DNA of 64,000 nucleotides from Pelomonas caseinilytica (GCF_021353235.1 NZ_JAJTWT010000012.1:62001-126000); one strand, 5' to 3'. Shown: positions 16,578 through 25,420, counted from the first letter of the stretch. The notes: generated by a model not told the origin, from the sequence alone. Numbers and translations are program-made.

Positions 16578-17012
16578 TCAATGCGACGCGGCGTTCGCGG
16601 GCGGCGGAGGCGGCGGGCGCAGGGCGCGCACCTCCTCGGGCGTCACGCGGGCCGCGGCCTCGTCCAGCCCGCCGAAGCGCTGCCGCACGTGGCTGGCCAC
16701 GGCGGCCACCTGCTCGTCGCTGAGCTGCCGGCCGAAGCCAGGCATGGCCTTGTTGCCGTTGACGATCATGTGCAGCAGGTAGGGCGTGGTGGCCAGCTTG
16801 GGGTTGCCCAGCAGCGCCGGGTAGGCGGCGGCCCCGCGGGCGCCGCGGCCGTCGGGCATGTGGCAGGCGGCGCAGAGGGCGCCGTAGAGCGCCGCACCGC
16901 CGTGCTGCTCGAAGCGCCAGCCGGACGAGAAGCGCGGCTCGGCCGCGGCGGGTGGCTGCGCCAGGGCCGGGGCCAGGGCGAGCAGCAGCGTCAGGGGCAG
17001 CAGGCGTTTCAT
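16578..17012 (-). CDS. Class I cytochrome c (periplasmic electron carrier)
   Basis: A 144-residue exported mono-heme cytochrome c. After the signal peptide (about residues 1-19) the heme site CAACH is seen, with a probable methionine axial ligand in AMPGFGRQLS. The start overlaps the stop of the amine oxidase gene (ATGA on the minus strand), which argues that the two are made together. The last residues are proline-rich (six prolines). It is the likely electron acceptor of the flavin enzyme, or the next carrier in the chain. Confidence 0.9.
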   Translation of the reverse strand: MKRLLPLTLLLALAPALAQPPAAAEPRFSSGWRFEQHGGAALYGALCAACHMPDGRGARGAAAYPALLGNPKLATTPYLLHMIVNGNKAMPGFGRQLSDEQVAAVASHVRQRFGGLDEAAARVTPEEVRALRPPPPPPANAASH

Positions 17013-18607
17013 GAGCGCACCGCCCCGGACGCTTGCAGGGCCGCCTCGTGCAGCTGGGCGACGGCATGCCGGGCCGAGAGCACCGCTCCTTCCTGCCAGG
17101 CCGGCAGCAGCGAGGCGTGTTCGCCGGCCAGGATGAGGCGGCCGTCCATCTTCAGCAGGGTGGGGAAGTGGCGGGCGCGCGTGTCGGGGCTCCAGGCGGC
17201 GAAGCAGCCGAGCGTCGTCGGCACGCGATGCCAGCCAACGGCCATGCCGTGCTCGAACTCGTCGCGGACTTGCGGGTGGACCTGGGCGTCGAAGTCCAGC
17301 GTGGCGCGGATGCGCTCCTCGGGCGAGAGCGCCGTGAACTCCAGCGCCTGGGTGCCGAAGGCATAGGCGCCCAGCAGCACGCCCTTGCGGCCATGGAAGC
17401 CGTGGCTGGGGTAGGCGATCAGCCGGTTGGGCAGGCTGGTGCTGCTGATGCCGCCATAGATGCCTTCGTCCTCCTCCCAGAAGCGGCGGCGGAACTGCAG
17501 GCCCACCTTGGCCGCCGGGAAGTAGGGCACGGCGTCGATGGCCTCGCGCAGCGCCGGGCTCACGCGCATCTCGGTCTGCGACAGCACCGACAGCGGCAGG
17601 GTGCACACGCACCAGTCGGCCCGCGCGACCTGGACCTGCGCCGCGCGCTCGCGCGGGGCGTAGCGCACGCTCACGCCGCGCCCGTCCTGGTCGACCGAGA
17701 CCACCCGCACGCCGTGGCGGATGCGCGGGCCCACCGCGCGCGCCAGCGCCTGGGCGATGCGGTCCATGCCGCCGACGGGCTGGAACAAGGGGCTCTGGTA
17801 CTCGAAGGCGGGCGCCAGTTCGATCTGCTCCAGCAGGCCGCTGCGCAGCAGCTCGGGCAGGCTGTGCGCGGGCGCCTCAGGCGCCTGCGCGAGCACACCC
17901 TGGCCGGCAAAGGGCTCGTGGCCGCGCCGTTCGGCGCTGGCGCGGTAGCGCAGCTCGCGGTCCAGCGCGCCTTGCTGGCGCAACACCTCCAGCAGGCGTT
18001 CGCGGTCGGCGGCGTCCAGGGGCTGGTCCAGCGCGGGCTGGTTCACCAGCTTGGCCAGCAGCTCGTCGACGTCGCCCTGGAAGTCGGCCACCAGCTCGCG
18101 GCGCCGCTGCGGCCGGCCGCCGAAGGCCTGGGGGTGGTGGACCCAGGCGTTGTCGTTGTGCTGGATGAAGGGCTGCAGCGCCACGCCGAGCTGGCGGCAG
18201 TAGTCCAGCACGCCGTGGTGGTGGAAGGGGATGCGCCAGGGCCCGGGGTTGAAGTACTGACCCGCGTCGAAGCGGCAGTGCTGGGTGGCGCCGCCCAGCT
18301 CGGTGAAGCGGTCGCCGCCGCGCAGCGTCCAGCAGCGGCCCCCGGCGCGGTCCTGGTACTCCAGCAGCTGAACGGCATAGCCGGCGCGCTGCAGCTCCAG
18401 CGCCGCCACGAGGCCCGCCACGCCCGCCCCCAGCACCAGCACCGACTGGCCGTGCGGCGCGGGCGACAGCCTGAAGCCCGGCCTCGCCGGCGAGGCCTCG
18501 GCCAGGCCCAGGGCGCAGAGGGCGCCGTAGGCCGCGGCGCTGCCGCCGCTGCGTGCCAGGGCCCGCAGCCAGCGGCGGCGGGTGAATTGATCCGGAGATG
18601 GAGCCAT
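17009..18607 (-). CDS. Tat-exported flavin amine oxidase/dehydrogenase
   Basis: A 532-residue FAD enzyme of the monoamine oxidase/L-amino acid oxidase superfamily. The N-terminus carries a twin-arginine signal (FTRRRWLRALARSG), so it should be folded with FAD and then exported. The dinucleotide-binding motif is VLGAGVAGLVAALELQRAG, followed by the RAGGRCWTLRGG loop and a C-terminal FAD motif LAGEHASLLPAWQEGA. It oxidises an amine to an imine; the substrate is unknown. Flanking cytochrome c genes suggest that it passes electrons to cytochrome c rather than to oxygen, as known for nicotine oxidoreductase NicA2 with CycN. The ATG at 18607 is chosen because the Tat motif follows at once. Confidence 0.88.
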   Translation of the reverse strand: MAPSPDQFTRRRWLRALARSGGSAAAYGALCALGLAEASPARPGFRLSPAPHGQSVLVLGAGVAGLVAALELQRAGYAVQLLEYQDRAGGRCWTLRGGDRFTELGGATQHCRFDAGQYFNPGPWRIPFHHHGVLDYCRQLGVALQPFIQHNDNAWVHHPQAFGGRPQRRRELVADFQGDVDELLAKLVNQPALDQPLDAADRERLLEVLRQQGALDRELRYRASAERRGHEPFAGQGVLAQAPEAPAHSLPELLRSGLLEQIELAPAFEYQSPLFQPVGGMDRIAQALARAVGPRIRHGVRVVSVDQDGRGVSVRYAPRERAAQVQVARADWCVCTLPLSVLSQTEMRVSPALREAIDAVPYFPAAKVGLQFRRRFWEEDEGIYGGISSTSLPNRLIAYPSHGFHGRKGVLLGAYAFGTQALEFTALSPEERIRATLDFDAQVHPQVRDEFEHGMAVGWHRVPTTLGCFAAWSPDTRARHFPTLLKMDGRLILAGEHASLLPAWQEGAVLSARHAVAQLHEAALQASGAVRS

Positions 18608-18651
18608 GGGCCGCGACGTTAGCAAGCGCCGCCGCCCTCGGCCAGCACCGC

Positions 18652-19041
18652 CTACTTCGGTGCGTCCAGCGCCAGGATCCAGCTGACCAGCTGCCGGGCG
18701 TCGGCCTCCGTGATGGCGACGGCGTTGGGCGGCATGGCCAGGCCGCTGGCCTGGCCCTTCCAGTGGCTGTTGTAGGGGTTGGAGCCGACCATGACGGTGC
18801 GGGTCAGTTGGTCCTGCGCGCCAGCCACGCCGCGGTAGCGGGCGGCCACGTCGCGCCAGGCGGGGCCGACGGGCGCGAGGCCGTCCGGCCCCTTGCCGCC
18901 GGGCTCGACGTGGTGGCAGGTCATGCAGCCGCTGGTGGTGGCGAGCTTGAGCATCGCGGCGTCGGCGGGCGAGGGCGCGGCGAGCGCCGGCCCGGCCGCC
19001 ACCGACAGCGCGGCCAGGGCGAGAAGAAGGCGAGTTTTCAT
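18652..19041 (-). CDS. Cytochrome c, c-552-like
   Basis: A 129-residue exported mono-heme cytochrome c. It has a signal peptide (about residues 1-21), the heme motif CMTCH and a probable methionine ligand in GLAMPPNAV. The size and the DARQLVSWILAL C-terminus fit the small soluble c-552 class. It is the first gene of the amine-oxidation operon, 44 bases before the oxidase. A soluble carrier of this type could take electrons from the flavin enzyme to the terminal oxidase. Confidence 0.9.
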   Translation of the reverse strand: MKTRLLLALAALSVAAGPALAAPSPADAAMLKLATTSGCMTCHHVEPGGKGPDGLAPVGPAWRDVAARYRGVAGAQDQLTRTVMVGSNPYNSHWKGQASGLAMPPNAVAITEADARQLVSWILALDAPK

Positions 19042-19380
19042 GGGATGTCTCTCCGTGGACGAGTGGCTTTCGAGACGAGGCTAGTGAGCGCCGCATGGCC
19101 CAACCTTGACACCCATCAAGCCCGCCGACGGAATTGCCATCGTGGAACAGCCCCATGCCGGCGCCGCAACGCCGCCGCTCCAGCGTGGAGCAGCGGCCGG
19201 GGCCTCGCTGTCACGGCCTGGAACGGCCCGGGAGCGCGGATTGCCGCAGCCGCCGACGCCCGAAATGTCGGCTGCCCGTCATCGGCGGGCGCGGTGGCTG
19301 CGTTGCAGTGGGCTGCCCGCCGCGGGCGGCCCGAAGGCTGCCAGCAACATTGCGCCACACGAGGACGGAATAATCCCGCC
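19042..19380. other. Gene-free stretch between divergent operons
   Basis: A 339-base gap that should hold the promoters of the cytochrome/amine oxidase operon (minus) and the DUF2242 lipoprotein (plus). A short inverted repeat CTTGA-N6-TCAAG lies at 19105-19120 and could be a regulator site for the amine operon; this is weak. Open frames crossing the gap have no ribosome site and look random. Confidence 0.4.
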
Positions 19381-19941
19381 ATGCATTGCATCCGCTTCCT
19401 AGCCATCCTGTCGGCCCTGTCCGCAACGCTGCTGGCCGGCTGCGGCGCCCTGCCGTCCCTGCCGGACCGGCCCCGCAAGGCCGTCTACCAGGGCGAGACC
19501 TTCGCCGCCGAGGAGACCTTCTCGCGCCTGTTCGACGCCAATGTGGACGACACCTGCGAGGCCGCCCGGCGCGCCCTGCTCAGCCAGGGCTACGTCATCA
19601 GCAAGGCCGGCGGCGGCCTGGTGCAGGGCGCCAAGAGCTTCCAGCCCGAGGGCGAGGTGCACGTGGAGATCGGCTTCCACGTCGTCTGCGTGAGCGACGG
19701 CCCCAAGCAGCAGGTGGCCACCGCCTACGTCAGCGCCCAGCAGGACCGCTACGCCCTCAAGAAGAACCCCCAGGCCGCCAGCCTGGGCGTGAGCGCCCTG
19801 GGCTCCATCTCGGTGCCGCTGTCGTCAACGCAGGACTCCCTCGTCAAGGTGGCCTCCGAGACCATCCCGGCCGGCGAGTTCTACGACCGCTTCTTCACGC
19901 TGATGCAGCGCATGCTGCGCGAGAACGCGGCAGAGCATTGA
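19381..19941 (+). CDS. DUF2242 family lipoprotein
   Basis: A 186-residue lipoprotein of a family common in Burkholderiales and without a known function. The lipobox ends LLAGC (cysteine 21). The body contains the family-like segments CEAARRALLSQGYVISKA, EVHVEIGFHVVC and SLVKVASETIPAGEFYDRFF. It is probably anchored to the outer or inner membrane facing the periplasm. It stands alone, and its stop codon is followed directly by copy 2 of the hairpin repeat. Confidence 0.85.
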   Translation: MHCIRFLAILSALSATLLAGCGALPSLPDRPRKAVYQGETFAAEETFSRLFDANVDDTCEAARRALLSQGYVISKAGGGLVQGAKSFQPEGEVHVEIGFHVVCVSDGPKQQVATAYVSAQQDRYALKKNPQAASLGVSALGSISVPLSSTQDSLVKVASETIPAGEFYDRFFTLMQRMLRENAAEH

Positions 19942-20093
19942 GTGCCCCCGGCCCAGTCCCGCGCGCTGAACGCGGCGCGTGTCTGGTCCGCCCCCCGCGG
20001 GGGCGGCGATGCTTGCGGCATCGAGCCGCAAGCACATCGCCAGCGCGGGCCGGCTCGGGAGCGGCCCAGCGCTCGGCCCGCAGTACCGCCATG
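19942..20093 (+). repeat. Stop-codon-associated hairpin repeat, copy 2
   Basis: Begins at the base after the DUF2242 stop codon. It is nearly identical to copy 1 read on the opposite strand, with only a handful of substitutions across about 145 bases. The 8-bp stem CTTGCGGC/GCCGCAAG (read on the minus strand) has a TCGAT loop instead of TCAAT. The distal end is the CGGGCCG/CGGCCCG hairpin. No T-run follows, so it is not a standard terminator. Confidence 0.82.
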
Positions 20094-20169
20094 GAAACTG
20101 AAGTGGAGCCGTGGCCAAGAGCCGAATAATCGCGGCCTTTCGCCCCGATGCGGCCCGGCCGCGCTGCCC

Positions 20170-21915
20170 ATGCTCCGACACCTGCTCCCCTGGCTGGCCC
20201 TGGCGGCCGGCCACATCGCCGCCGCCGCGCCGCAGCCGGCGCTGTCCACCCTGGCCGAGCGCAGCGGCTTCGCCGAGACCGGCCGTTATGCCGAGGTCGG
20301 CGAGCTCTGCCGCGATTTCGCCCGCGCCCATCCGCGCAAGGTGCGCTGCACCGAGTTCGGCCGCACGCCCCAGGGCCGGCCGATGTGGGCCGTGGTGGCC
20401 AGCCAGTCCGGCGCCCTGACGCCCGAGGCGGCCCGCCGCGCCGGCCTGCCCGTCACGCTGGTCCAGGGCGGCATCCATGCCGGCGAGATCGAGGGCAAGG
20501 ACGCCGGCTTCCTGGCCCTGCGCGAGCAGCTCGCCCGGCCCGGCGCGCTCAAGTCCCAGGTGCTCGTCTTCGTGCCGGTGTTCAACGTCGACGGCCACGA
20601 ACGCTTCGGCGCGTGGAACCGGCCCAACCAGCGCGGCCCCGAGCGCATGGGCTGGCGCGTCACGGCGCAGAACCTCAACCTCAACCGCGACTACATGAAG
20701 GCCGACGCGCCGGAGATGCAAGCCATGCTCGGCCTGGTGCGCACCTGGGACCCGCTCGTGGCCGTGGACCTGCACACCACCGACGGCGCGCAGTTCGAGC
20801 ATGACGTCGCCGTGATGGTGGAGCCCGTGCACGCGGGCGACGCGGCGCTGCGCGAGGCCGGCCGGGCCTGGCGCGACGGCGTCATCGACGCCCTGGCCGC
20901 CCAGGGCGCCCTGCCGCTGCCCTTCTATCCCTCCTTCGTGGAGATGGACAACCCGGCCAGCGGCTTCAAGGAGACGCTGCCGACGCCGCGCTTCTCGCAC
21001 GGCTACTTCCTGCTGCGCAACCGCCTGGGCATGCTCGTCGAGACGCACTCCTGGAAGGACTACGCCACCCGCGTGCGGCTGACGCGCCAGTCCGTGGACG
21101 CCGTGCTCGACCAGGTGGCCCGCCACGGCCGCGACTGGCTGCGCGCGGCCCATGCGGCCGACGCCCGGCCACCCGCCGAGCTGGCGCTGACCTGGCGCAC
21201 CACCGACGAGGCCCGCGACATCGACTTCCGCGGCTATGCCTACACGCGCTCGCCCAGCGAAGTCTCTGGCGCGTCGATGACGCGTTATGACGAGACGCGG
21301 CCCGAGGTCTGGCGCGTCCCGCTGCGCGACCACGTCGTGCCCGACCTGGTGCGCGCCGCGCCCCGCGCCGGCTACCTGGTGCCGGCCGAGCACGCGGCCT
21401 GGGTGGGCGAGAAGCTGGCCCAGCACGGCGTGCGCTTCGAGTGGCTGGCCGCGCCGCGGCCCGGCCTGGCGGTGCAGGCCTTCCGCGCCACGGCCGTCAA
21501 GCGCGATGCCGCCACCACCGAGGGCCGCCAGCGCATGGTCCTGGCCGGCGCCTGGGCCGGCGAGACCCGCGACCTGCCGGCGGGCAGCCTCTTCGTGCCC
21601 ATCGCCCAGCCGCTGGCCGCCCTGGCCATGCAGTTGCTGGAACCCGACGCGCCCGACTCGCTGGCCGCCTGGGGCCGCTTCGCACCCGCCTTCGAGGCCA
21701 AGGAGTACATGGAGCCCTACGTCGCCGAGCGGGTCGCCCGCGAGCAGCTCGCCGCCAGCCCCGCCCTGCGCGAGGCCTTCGCCGCGCGGCTGCGCGACGA
21801 CCCGGCCTTCGCGGCCGACGCCCGGGCGAGGCTGGACTTCTTCTACCGCCGCAGCCCGAGCTGGGACGAGCGCCTCAACCTCTACCCGGTCCTGCGCGTG
21901 GACGCGCGGCCGTGA
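20170..21915 (+). CDS. Exported M14 family zinc carboxypeptidase
   Basis: A 581-residue exported peptidase. After the signal peptide (about residues 1-20) come the zinc ligands in GGIHAGEIEGKD (H103, E106) and VDLHTTDG (H202), and the catalytic glutamate in LVETHSWKDY (E291). The NLNLNRDYMK segment is typical of the M14 substrate pocket. The C-terminal 250 residues form an extra domain of unknown role. The enzyme trims peptides or modified peptides in the periplasm. The start is the ATG before the hydrophobic leader; the ribosome site is poor. The stop is only 4 bases from the convergent GST gene. Confidence 0.88.
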   Translation: MLRHLLPWLALAAGHIAAAAPQPALSTLAERSGFAETGRYAEVGELCRDFARAHPRKVRCTEFGRTPQGRPMWAVVASQSGALTPEAARRAGLPVTLVQGGIHAGEIEGKDAGFLALREQLARPGALKSQVLVFVPVFNVDGHERFGAWNRPNQRGPERMGWRVTAQNLNLNRDYMKADAPEMQAMLGLVRTWDPLVAVDLHTTDGAQFEHDVAVMVEPVHAGDAALREAGRAWRDGVIDALAAQGALPLPFYPSFVEMDNPASGFKETLPTPRFSHGYFLLRNRLGMLVETHSWKDYATRVRLTRQSVDAVLDQVARHGRDWLRAAHAADARPPAELALTWRTTDEARDIDFRGYAYTRSPSEVSGASMTRYDETRPEVWRVPLRDHVVPDLVRAAPRAGYLVPAEHAAWVGEKLAQHGVRFEWLAAPRPGLAVQAFRATAVKRDAATTEGRQRMVLAGAWAGETRDLPAGSLFVPIAQPLAALAMQLLEPDAPDSLAAWGRFAPAFEAKEYMEPYVAERVAREQLAASPALREAFAARLRDDPAFAADARARLDFFYRRSPSWDERLNLYPVLRVDARP

Positions 21916-21919
21916 AGCG

Positions 21920-22561
21920 TCAAGGCCGGGTGTTCACCTCCAGCTGCGCCGCGAAGGCGCGCTGGTAGGCCGGGCGGGCCTCGCCGCGGGCGACGTAGGC
22001 GGCCAGGCGGGGGAATTCGGCCAGCACGCCCGAGGGCCGCAGGCGCAGCAGCACCGACACCATCATCAGGTCGCCGGCGCTGAAGCCGCCGTCCAGCCAC
22101 TGGGCATCGCCCAGCCGGGCGTCGAGCTGGCCGAGGCGGGCGCGCAGGCGCTCCAGCACGAGAGGCAGCCGGGCCGCGGCCCAGGGCTGGTCGGCCTCGT
22201 GGATGCGGGCGGTGACGAGGTCGAGGATGGGCGGCTCGACGGTATTGAGGGCCGCGAACATCCAGCTGACGGCACGGGCCCGCGCTCCGGCCTCGGCGGG
22301 CAGCAGGCCGGCGTGGTGCTGGGCCAGGTGCAGCACGATGGCCCCGGTCTCGAACAGCACGAGGCCGCCCTCCTCGTAGGTGGGGATCTGGCCGAAGGGG
22401 TGGAGGGCCAGGTGGGCCGGCTCCTTCATGGCGCGCAGCGACACCAGGCGCACGTCGTAGGGCTGGCCCACTTCCTCGAGGGCCCAGCGCACGCGGGTGT
22501 CGCGGGCCAGGCCCTTGCCGCCGTCGGGCGAGCGGTCGAAGGCGGTGATGGTGATGGTCAT
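21920..22561 (-). CDS. Glutathione S-transferase family protein
   Basis: A 213-residue cytosolic GST. The thioredoxin-like N-terminal domain contains the cis-proline loop FGQIPTYEEGG and the glutathione-binding LFETGAIVLHLA; the helical C-terminal domain includes WLDGGFSAGDLMMVSVL. It probably conjugates or isomerises small electrophiles with glutathione. It is the last gene of the minus-strand run from 27507, 27 bases after the sigma factor stop, so it may belong to that operon. Confidence 0.87.
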   Translation of the reverse strand: MTITITAFDRSPDGGKGLARDTRVRWALEEVGQPYDVRLVSLRAMKEPAHLALHPFGQIPTYEEGGLVLFETGAIVLHLAQHHAGLLPAEAGARARAVSWMFAALNTVEPPILDLVTARIHEADQPWAAARLPLVLERLRARLGQLDARLGDAQWLDGGFSAGDLMMVSVLLRLRPSGVLAEFPRLAAYVARGEARPAYQRAFAAQLEVNTRP

Positions 22562-22588
22562 GGCAGTTTCCTGTGAAGGGTCGGCGGG

Positions 22589-23860
22589 TCAGCTGGCCAG
22601 GCGCCGGGCGCGGGCCAGCAGCAGCTCGCGCTGCGCTTCGTTCTCGGTCAGCTCGGCCGCGCGCTGGTAGGCCTCGCGGGCCTCGGTGAAGCGGCCCAGG
22701 CGTTCGAGCACGTCGGCCTGGGCGCCGGCGAGGAAGGGGTAGCGCTTGAGCTGGGGGTCGGCGGCCAGGGCGTCGAGCAGGGGCAGGGCGGCGGCCGGGC
22801 CGGCGGCGAAGCTGACGGCCACGGCGCGGTTGAGGGCGATGACGGGCGAGGGATTGAGGGCAAGCAGCCGGTCGTAGCCGGCGACGATGGCGGCCCAGTC
22901 GGTGTCCTCGGGCCGCGCGGCCCGCGCATGGCAGGCGGCGATGGCGGCCTGCAGGGTGTAGGGCCCCGCGCCGCCGTCGGGCGCGGCGCGCTCCAGCGCC
23001 AGCTCCAGGGCCTGCAGGCCGCGCTGGATGAGCAGGCGGTCCCAGCGGCGGCGGTCCTGGTCGGGCAGCAGCACGGGGCGGCCCTGGGCGTCGAGCCGGG
23101 CGGGCAGGCGCGAGGCCTGGATCTCCAGCAGCGCGGCCAGGCCGTGCACCTCGGCCTCGGCGGGCAGCAGGTGCTGCAGCTGGCGGGCCAGGCGCAGGGC
23201 TTCGTCGCACAGGGCGGGGCGCAGCAGCTGGGCGCCGCTGCCGGCGCTGTGGCCCTCGTTGAAGATGAGGTAGACGACGGCGAGCACGGCGGCCAGGCGC
23301 TGCTGGCGCTCGCCGGCGCCGGGCAGCTCGAAGGCCTGGCCGTTGAGGGCCTTCTTGGCGCGCACGATGCGCTGGGCCACCGTGGCCTCGGGCACGAGGA
23401 AGGCGCGGGCGATCTCGGCCGTCTCCAGGCCGCCGAGCAGTCGCAGCGTCAGGGCCACCTGGGCCTCGCGCGGCAGCACCGGATGGCAGGCGATGAAGAT
23501 GAGGCGCAGCAGCTCGTCGCCGATCTCGGCCTGGTCGCGGGCGGCGTCGAGGTGGTCGACGAAGTCGGGCACGACGTGGGTCTGCGCCGCCTCGTCGTCG
23601 GCGGCCAGCGCTTCGTGCTCGCGGTCGAGCATGGCGCGCCGGCGCAGCCGGTCCAGGGCCTTGTGGCGGGTGGTGGTCATCAGCCAGGCGGCAGGGTTGT
23701 CGGGCTGGCCGTCGCGCGGCCAGGTGTCCAGGGCCGCCATGAGGGCGTCCTGGGCGCAGTCCTCGGCCTCGTCGAGGTCGCGCAGCAGCTTGGCTGCCGC
23801 GCCGACGAGGCGGCTGCGCTCGATGCGCCAGACGCCGGCCGCGAGTTCGGCATGGCTCAC
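22589..23860 (-). CDS. ECF42-type RNA polymerase sigma factor (with DUF6596 and TPR-like tail)
   Basis: A 423-residue sigma factor. Region 2 lies near residues 10-75 (EDCAQDALMAALDTWPRDG, AWLMTTTRHKALDRLRR) and region 4 near 125-185 (LPREAQVALTLRLLGGLETAEIARAFLVPEATVAQRI). A long C-terminal extension (about 190-420) begins with the conserved LAVVYLIFNEGHSAG and continues as TPR-like helices. This layout defines the ECF42 group, which lacks an anti-sigma factor and is linked to DGPF (YCII) genes, exactly as seen upstream here. The start is a GTG right after copy 3 of the repeat; no in-frame ATG fits. Target genes are inferred to include its own operon. Confidence 0.9.
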   Translation of the reverse strand: MSHAELAAGVWRIERSRLVGAAAKLLRDLDEAEDCAQDALMAALDTWPRDGQPDNPAAWLMTTTRHKALDRLRRRAMLDREHEALAADDEAAQTHVVPDFVDHLDAARDQAEIGDELLRLIFIACHPVLPREAQVALTLRLLGGLETAEIARAFLVPEATVAQRIVRAKKALNGQAFELPGAGERQQRLAAVLAVVYLIFNEGHSAGSGAQLLRPALCDEALRLARQLQHLLPAEAEVHGLAALLEIQASRLPARLDAQGRPVLLPDQDRRRWDRLLIQRGLQALELALERAAPDGGAGPYTLQAAIAACHARAARPEDTDWAAIVAGYDRLLALNPSPVIALNRAVAVSFAAGPAAALPLLDALAADPQLKRYPFLAGAQADVLERLGRFTEAREAYQRAAELTENEAQRELLLARARRLAS

Positions 23861-23875
23861 GATGACGTCAGCCTT

Positions 23876-24074
23876 GCGGGCCGAGCGCCGGGCCGCTCCC
23901 AAGCCGGCCCGCCGTGGGCGATGTGCTTGCCGGTCGAACCGGCAAGCATCGGCGTCCCCTCGGGGGCTTCGGCCGGACGTGGCGAGTCCTGTGGACTCGC
24001 CTCGCCTGCCGAAGCGCTGCGGACACTGTCTGCAGCGCGGTCCCGGCCAAGGTACTCCTTGGACGAGGGGCTCA
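23876..24074 (-). repeat. Stop-codon-associated hairpin repeat, copy 3
   Basis: About 199 bases filling the gap between a VOC gene stop and the sigma factor start. Read with the genes, it starts inside the TGA stop (TGAGCCCCTCGTC). It has a perfect 9-bp stem GGCGAGTCC/GGACTCGCC with a three-base loop (about 23981-24001), a 9-bp stem CTTGCCGGT/ACCGGCAAG (about 23925-23945) and the shared distal CGGGCCG-type hairpin. Relative to copy 4 the stems differ but remain paired. Confidence 0.82.
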
Positions 24075-24551
24075 TGCGTAGGCACGCTTGAGCGCGGCGA
24101 TGTCGATCTTTTCCATCGCCCAGATGGCCTGGAACACGCGCTGCACGCGGGCCGGGTCGGGGTCGCGGATCATCTCGAACCAGGCCGCGGGGATGACCTG
24201 CCAGGACAGGCCCCAGGCGTCCTCGACCCAGCCGCAGGCCTTGGGTTTGCCACCCCGCGCGGGCAGCTGCTCCCAGAGGTGGTCGACCTCGGCCTGGTCC
24301 TCGCAGGCGACCATCAGCGAGAAGGCCTCGTTGAGCTTGAAGTGCGGGCCGCCGTTGAAGGCCGTCATCTGCTGGCCGAGCAGTTCGAACTGCACGACCA
24401 TGACCGTGCCGGCCGCGCCGGGCGAGTTCTCGCCCCAGCGCTGGGTGTGCAGCACCTCGCCGCTGCCGAACACCTTCAGGTAGTGCGCCACGGCATCTTC
24501 GGCGCCCTTCTCGTACCAGATGAAGGGGGTGATCTTTTGCTGAATCTTCAT
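24072..24551 (-). CDS. VOC family protein, PhnB-like
   Basis: A 159-residue member of the vicinal oxygen chelate/PhnB-like group, often annotated as 3-demethylubiquinone-9 3-methyltransferase-like although no methyl transfer is implied. It starts MKIQQKITPFIWYEKGAEDAV and contains the typical FNGGPHFKLNEAFSLMVACEDQ and ACGWVEDAWGLSWQVIP segments. It is an ECF42-linked gene: such glyoxalase-fold proteins recur in these clusters, but their substrates are unknown. The stop codon lies in the first bases of repeat copy 3. Confidence 0.87.
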   Translation of the reverse strand: MKIQQKITPFIWYEKGAEDAVAHYLKVFGSGEVLHTQRWGENSPGAAGTVMVVQFELLGQQMTAFNGGPHFKLNEAFSLMVACEDQAEVDHLWEQLPARGGKPKACGWVEDAWGLSWQVIPAAWFEMIRDPDPARVQRVFQAIWAMEKIDIAALKRAYA

Positions 24552-24605
24552 GTCGGTCTCCTGTTCGAAACGGTCCGGCGCTTCAGCGCCGGAAGTGGGG
24601 GTGGG

Positions 24606-25010
24606 TCAAGCCTGAGGAGGCATGCCGCTCATGTGGACGAGCTCCCAGTGGTGGCCGTCCAGGTCCTCGAAGCCATGGCCGTACATGAAGCCATAGTCCT
24701 GCGGTTCGCTGGGGATGTGGCCGCCGGCGGCGCGCGCCTTGGCGACGAGGGTGTCGACCTCCTCGCGGCTCTCGCAGCTCAGGCAGACCCAGCCCGTGGT
24801 GGCGGTCTTGGGATCGACGAAGGCCTTGGAGGTGAAGGTCTTGGCGAAGTCCTCGGCCAGCAGCATGGCGAAGAGGTTGTCGCCGAGGATGAGGCTGGCG
24901 CCCTTGTCGTTGGTGAACTGGGGGTTGAAGGCATAGCCCAGGGCCTCGAAGAAGGCCTTGCTGGCCGGGAGGTCCTTGCAGGGAAGGTTGACGTAGATCT
25001 GCTTGTGCAT
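24606..25010 (-). CDS. VOC (glyoxalase/bleomycin resistance-like) protein
   Basis: A 134-residue VOC-fold protein (MHKQIYVNLPCKDL) with two beta-alpha-beta-beta-beta modules; typical pieces are FFEALGYAFNPQFT, NLFAMLLAEDF and YGHGFEDLDGHHWELVHM. The metal-site residues of true glyoxalase are only partly seen, so the reaction is unknown. I chose the ATG at 25010. A GTG at 25022 overlapping the stop of the preceding gene (GTGA) is also possible and would add four residues. It is part of the ECF42 operon. Confidence 0.85.
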   Translation of the reverse strand: MHKQIYVNLPCKDLPASKAFFEALGYAFNPQFTNDKGASLILGDNLFAMLLAEDFAKTFTSKAFVDPKTATTGWVCLSCESREEVDTLVAKARAAGGHIPSEPQDYGFMYGHGFEDLDGHHWELVHMSGMPPQA

Positions 25011-25018
25011 GGTGTTTC

Positions 25019-25420
25019 TCACTGGGGTTTGACCAGGGGTTGGACGAGGTGGATGAGGTTGCCGCAGCCGTCCTCGAACATGACGGCCTTGATCGGCCCC
25101 ATGGTCTCGGGCTCGCCGCGCACGGCGACGCCGCGATCGCGCAGCGCCTGGGCCTCGGCGTCGACGTCTTCGGTGACGAAGGCGGTGCAGGGGCGGCCGG
25201 ATTCGTAGAGCGTCTTCTGGAACAGCGCGGCAGCGTCGAAGCCGACGACGGATTCGAGCTGCAGCTCGACGCCGTGCACGCCCTCGGGCGACACGACGGT
25301 CAGCCAGCGGTATTGGCCCATGGCGATGTCGGCCATCTTCCTGAAGCCGAGCTTGCCGGTGTAGAAGGCCAGGGCCTTGTCCTGGTCGTCGACGAAGACG
25401 GTGGAGATCTTGATCTGCAT
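25019..25420 (-). CDS. VOC family protein
   Basis: A 133-residue VOC-fold protein (MQIKISTVFVDDQDKALAFY). The second module ends VMFEDGCGNLIHLVQ, typical of glyoxalase-like proteins found with DGPF genes. The ATG is 14 bases after the SRPBCC stop, and the TGA overlaps or nearly touches the next gene. Reaction and substrate are unknown. Together with two more VOC genes it makes a run of three in one operon. Confidence 0.86.
   Translation of the reverse strand: MQIKISTVFVDDQDKALAFYTGKLGFRKMADIAMGQYRWLTVVSPEGVHGVELQLESVVGFDAAALFQKTLYESGRPCTAFVTEDVDAEAQALRDRGVAVRGEPETMGPIKAVMFEDGCGNLIHLVQPLVKPQ

Noticed and set aside
19106-19402. 98-codon frame in the cytochrome/lipoprotein gap
   Set aside because: Overlaps the start of the lipoprotein in another frame, has no ribosome site and its composition is random.
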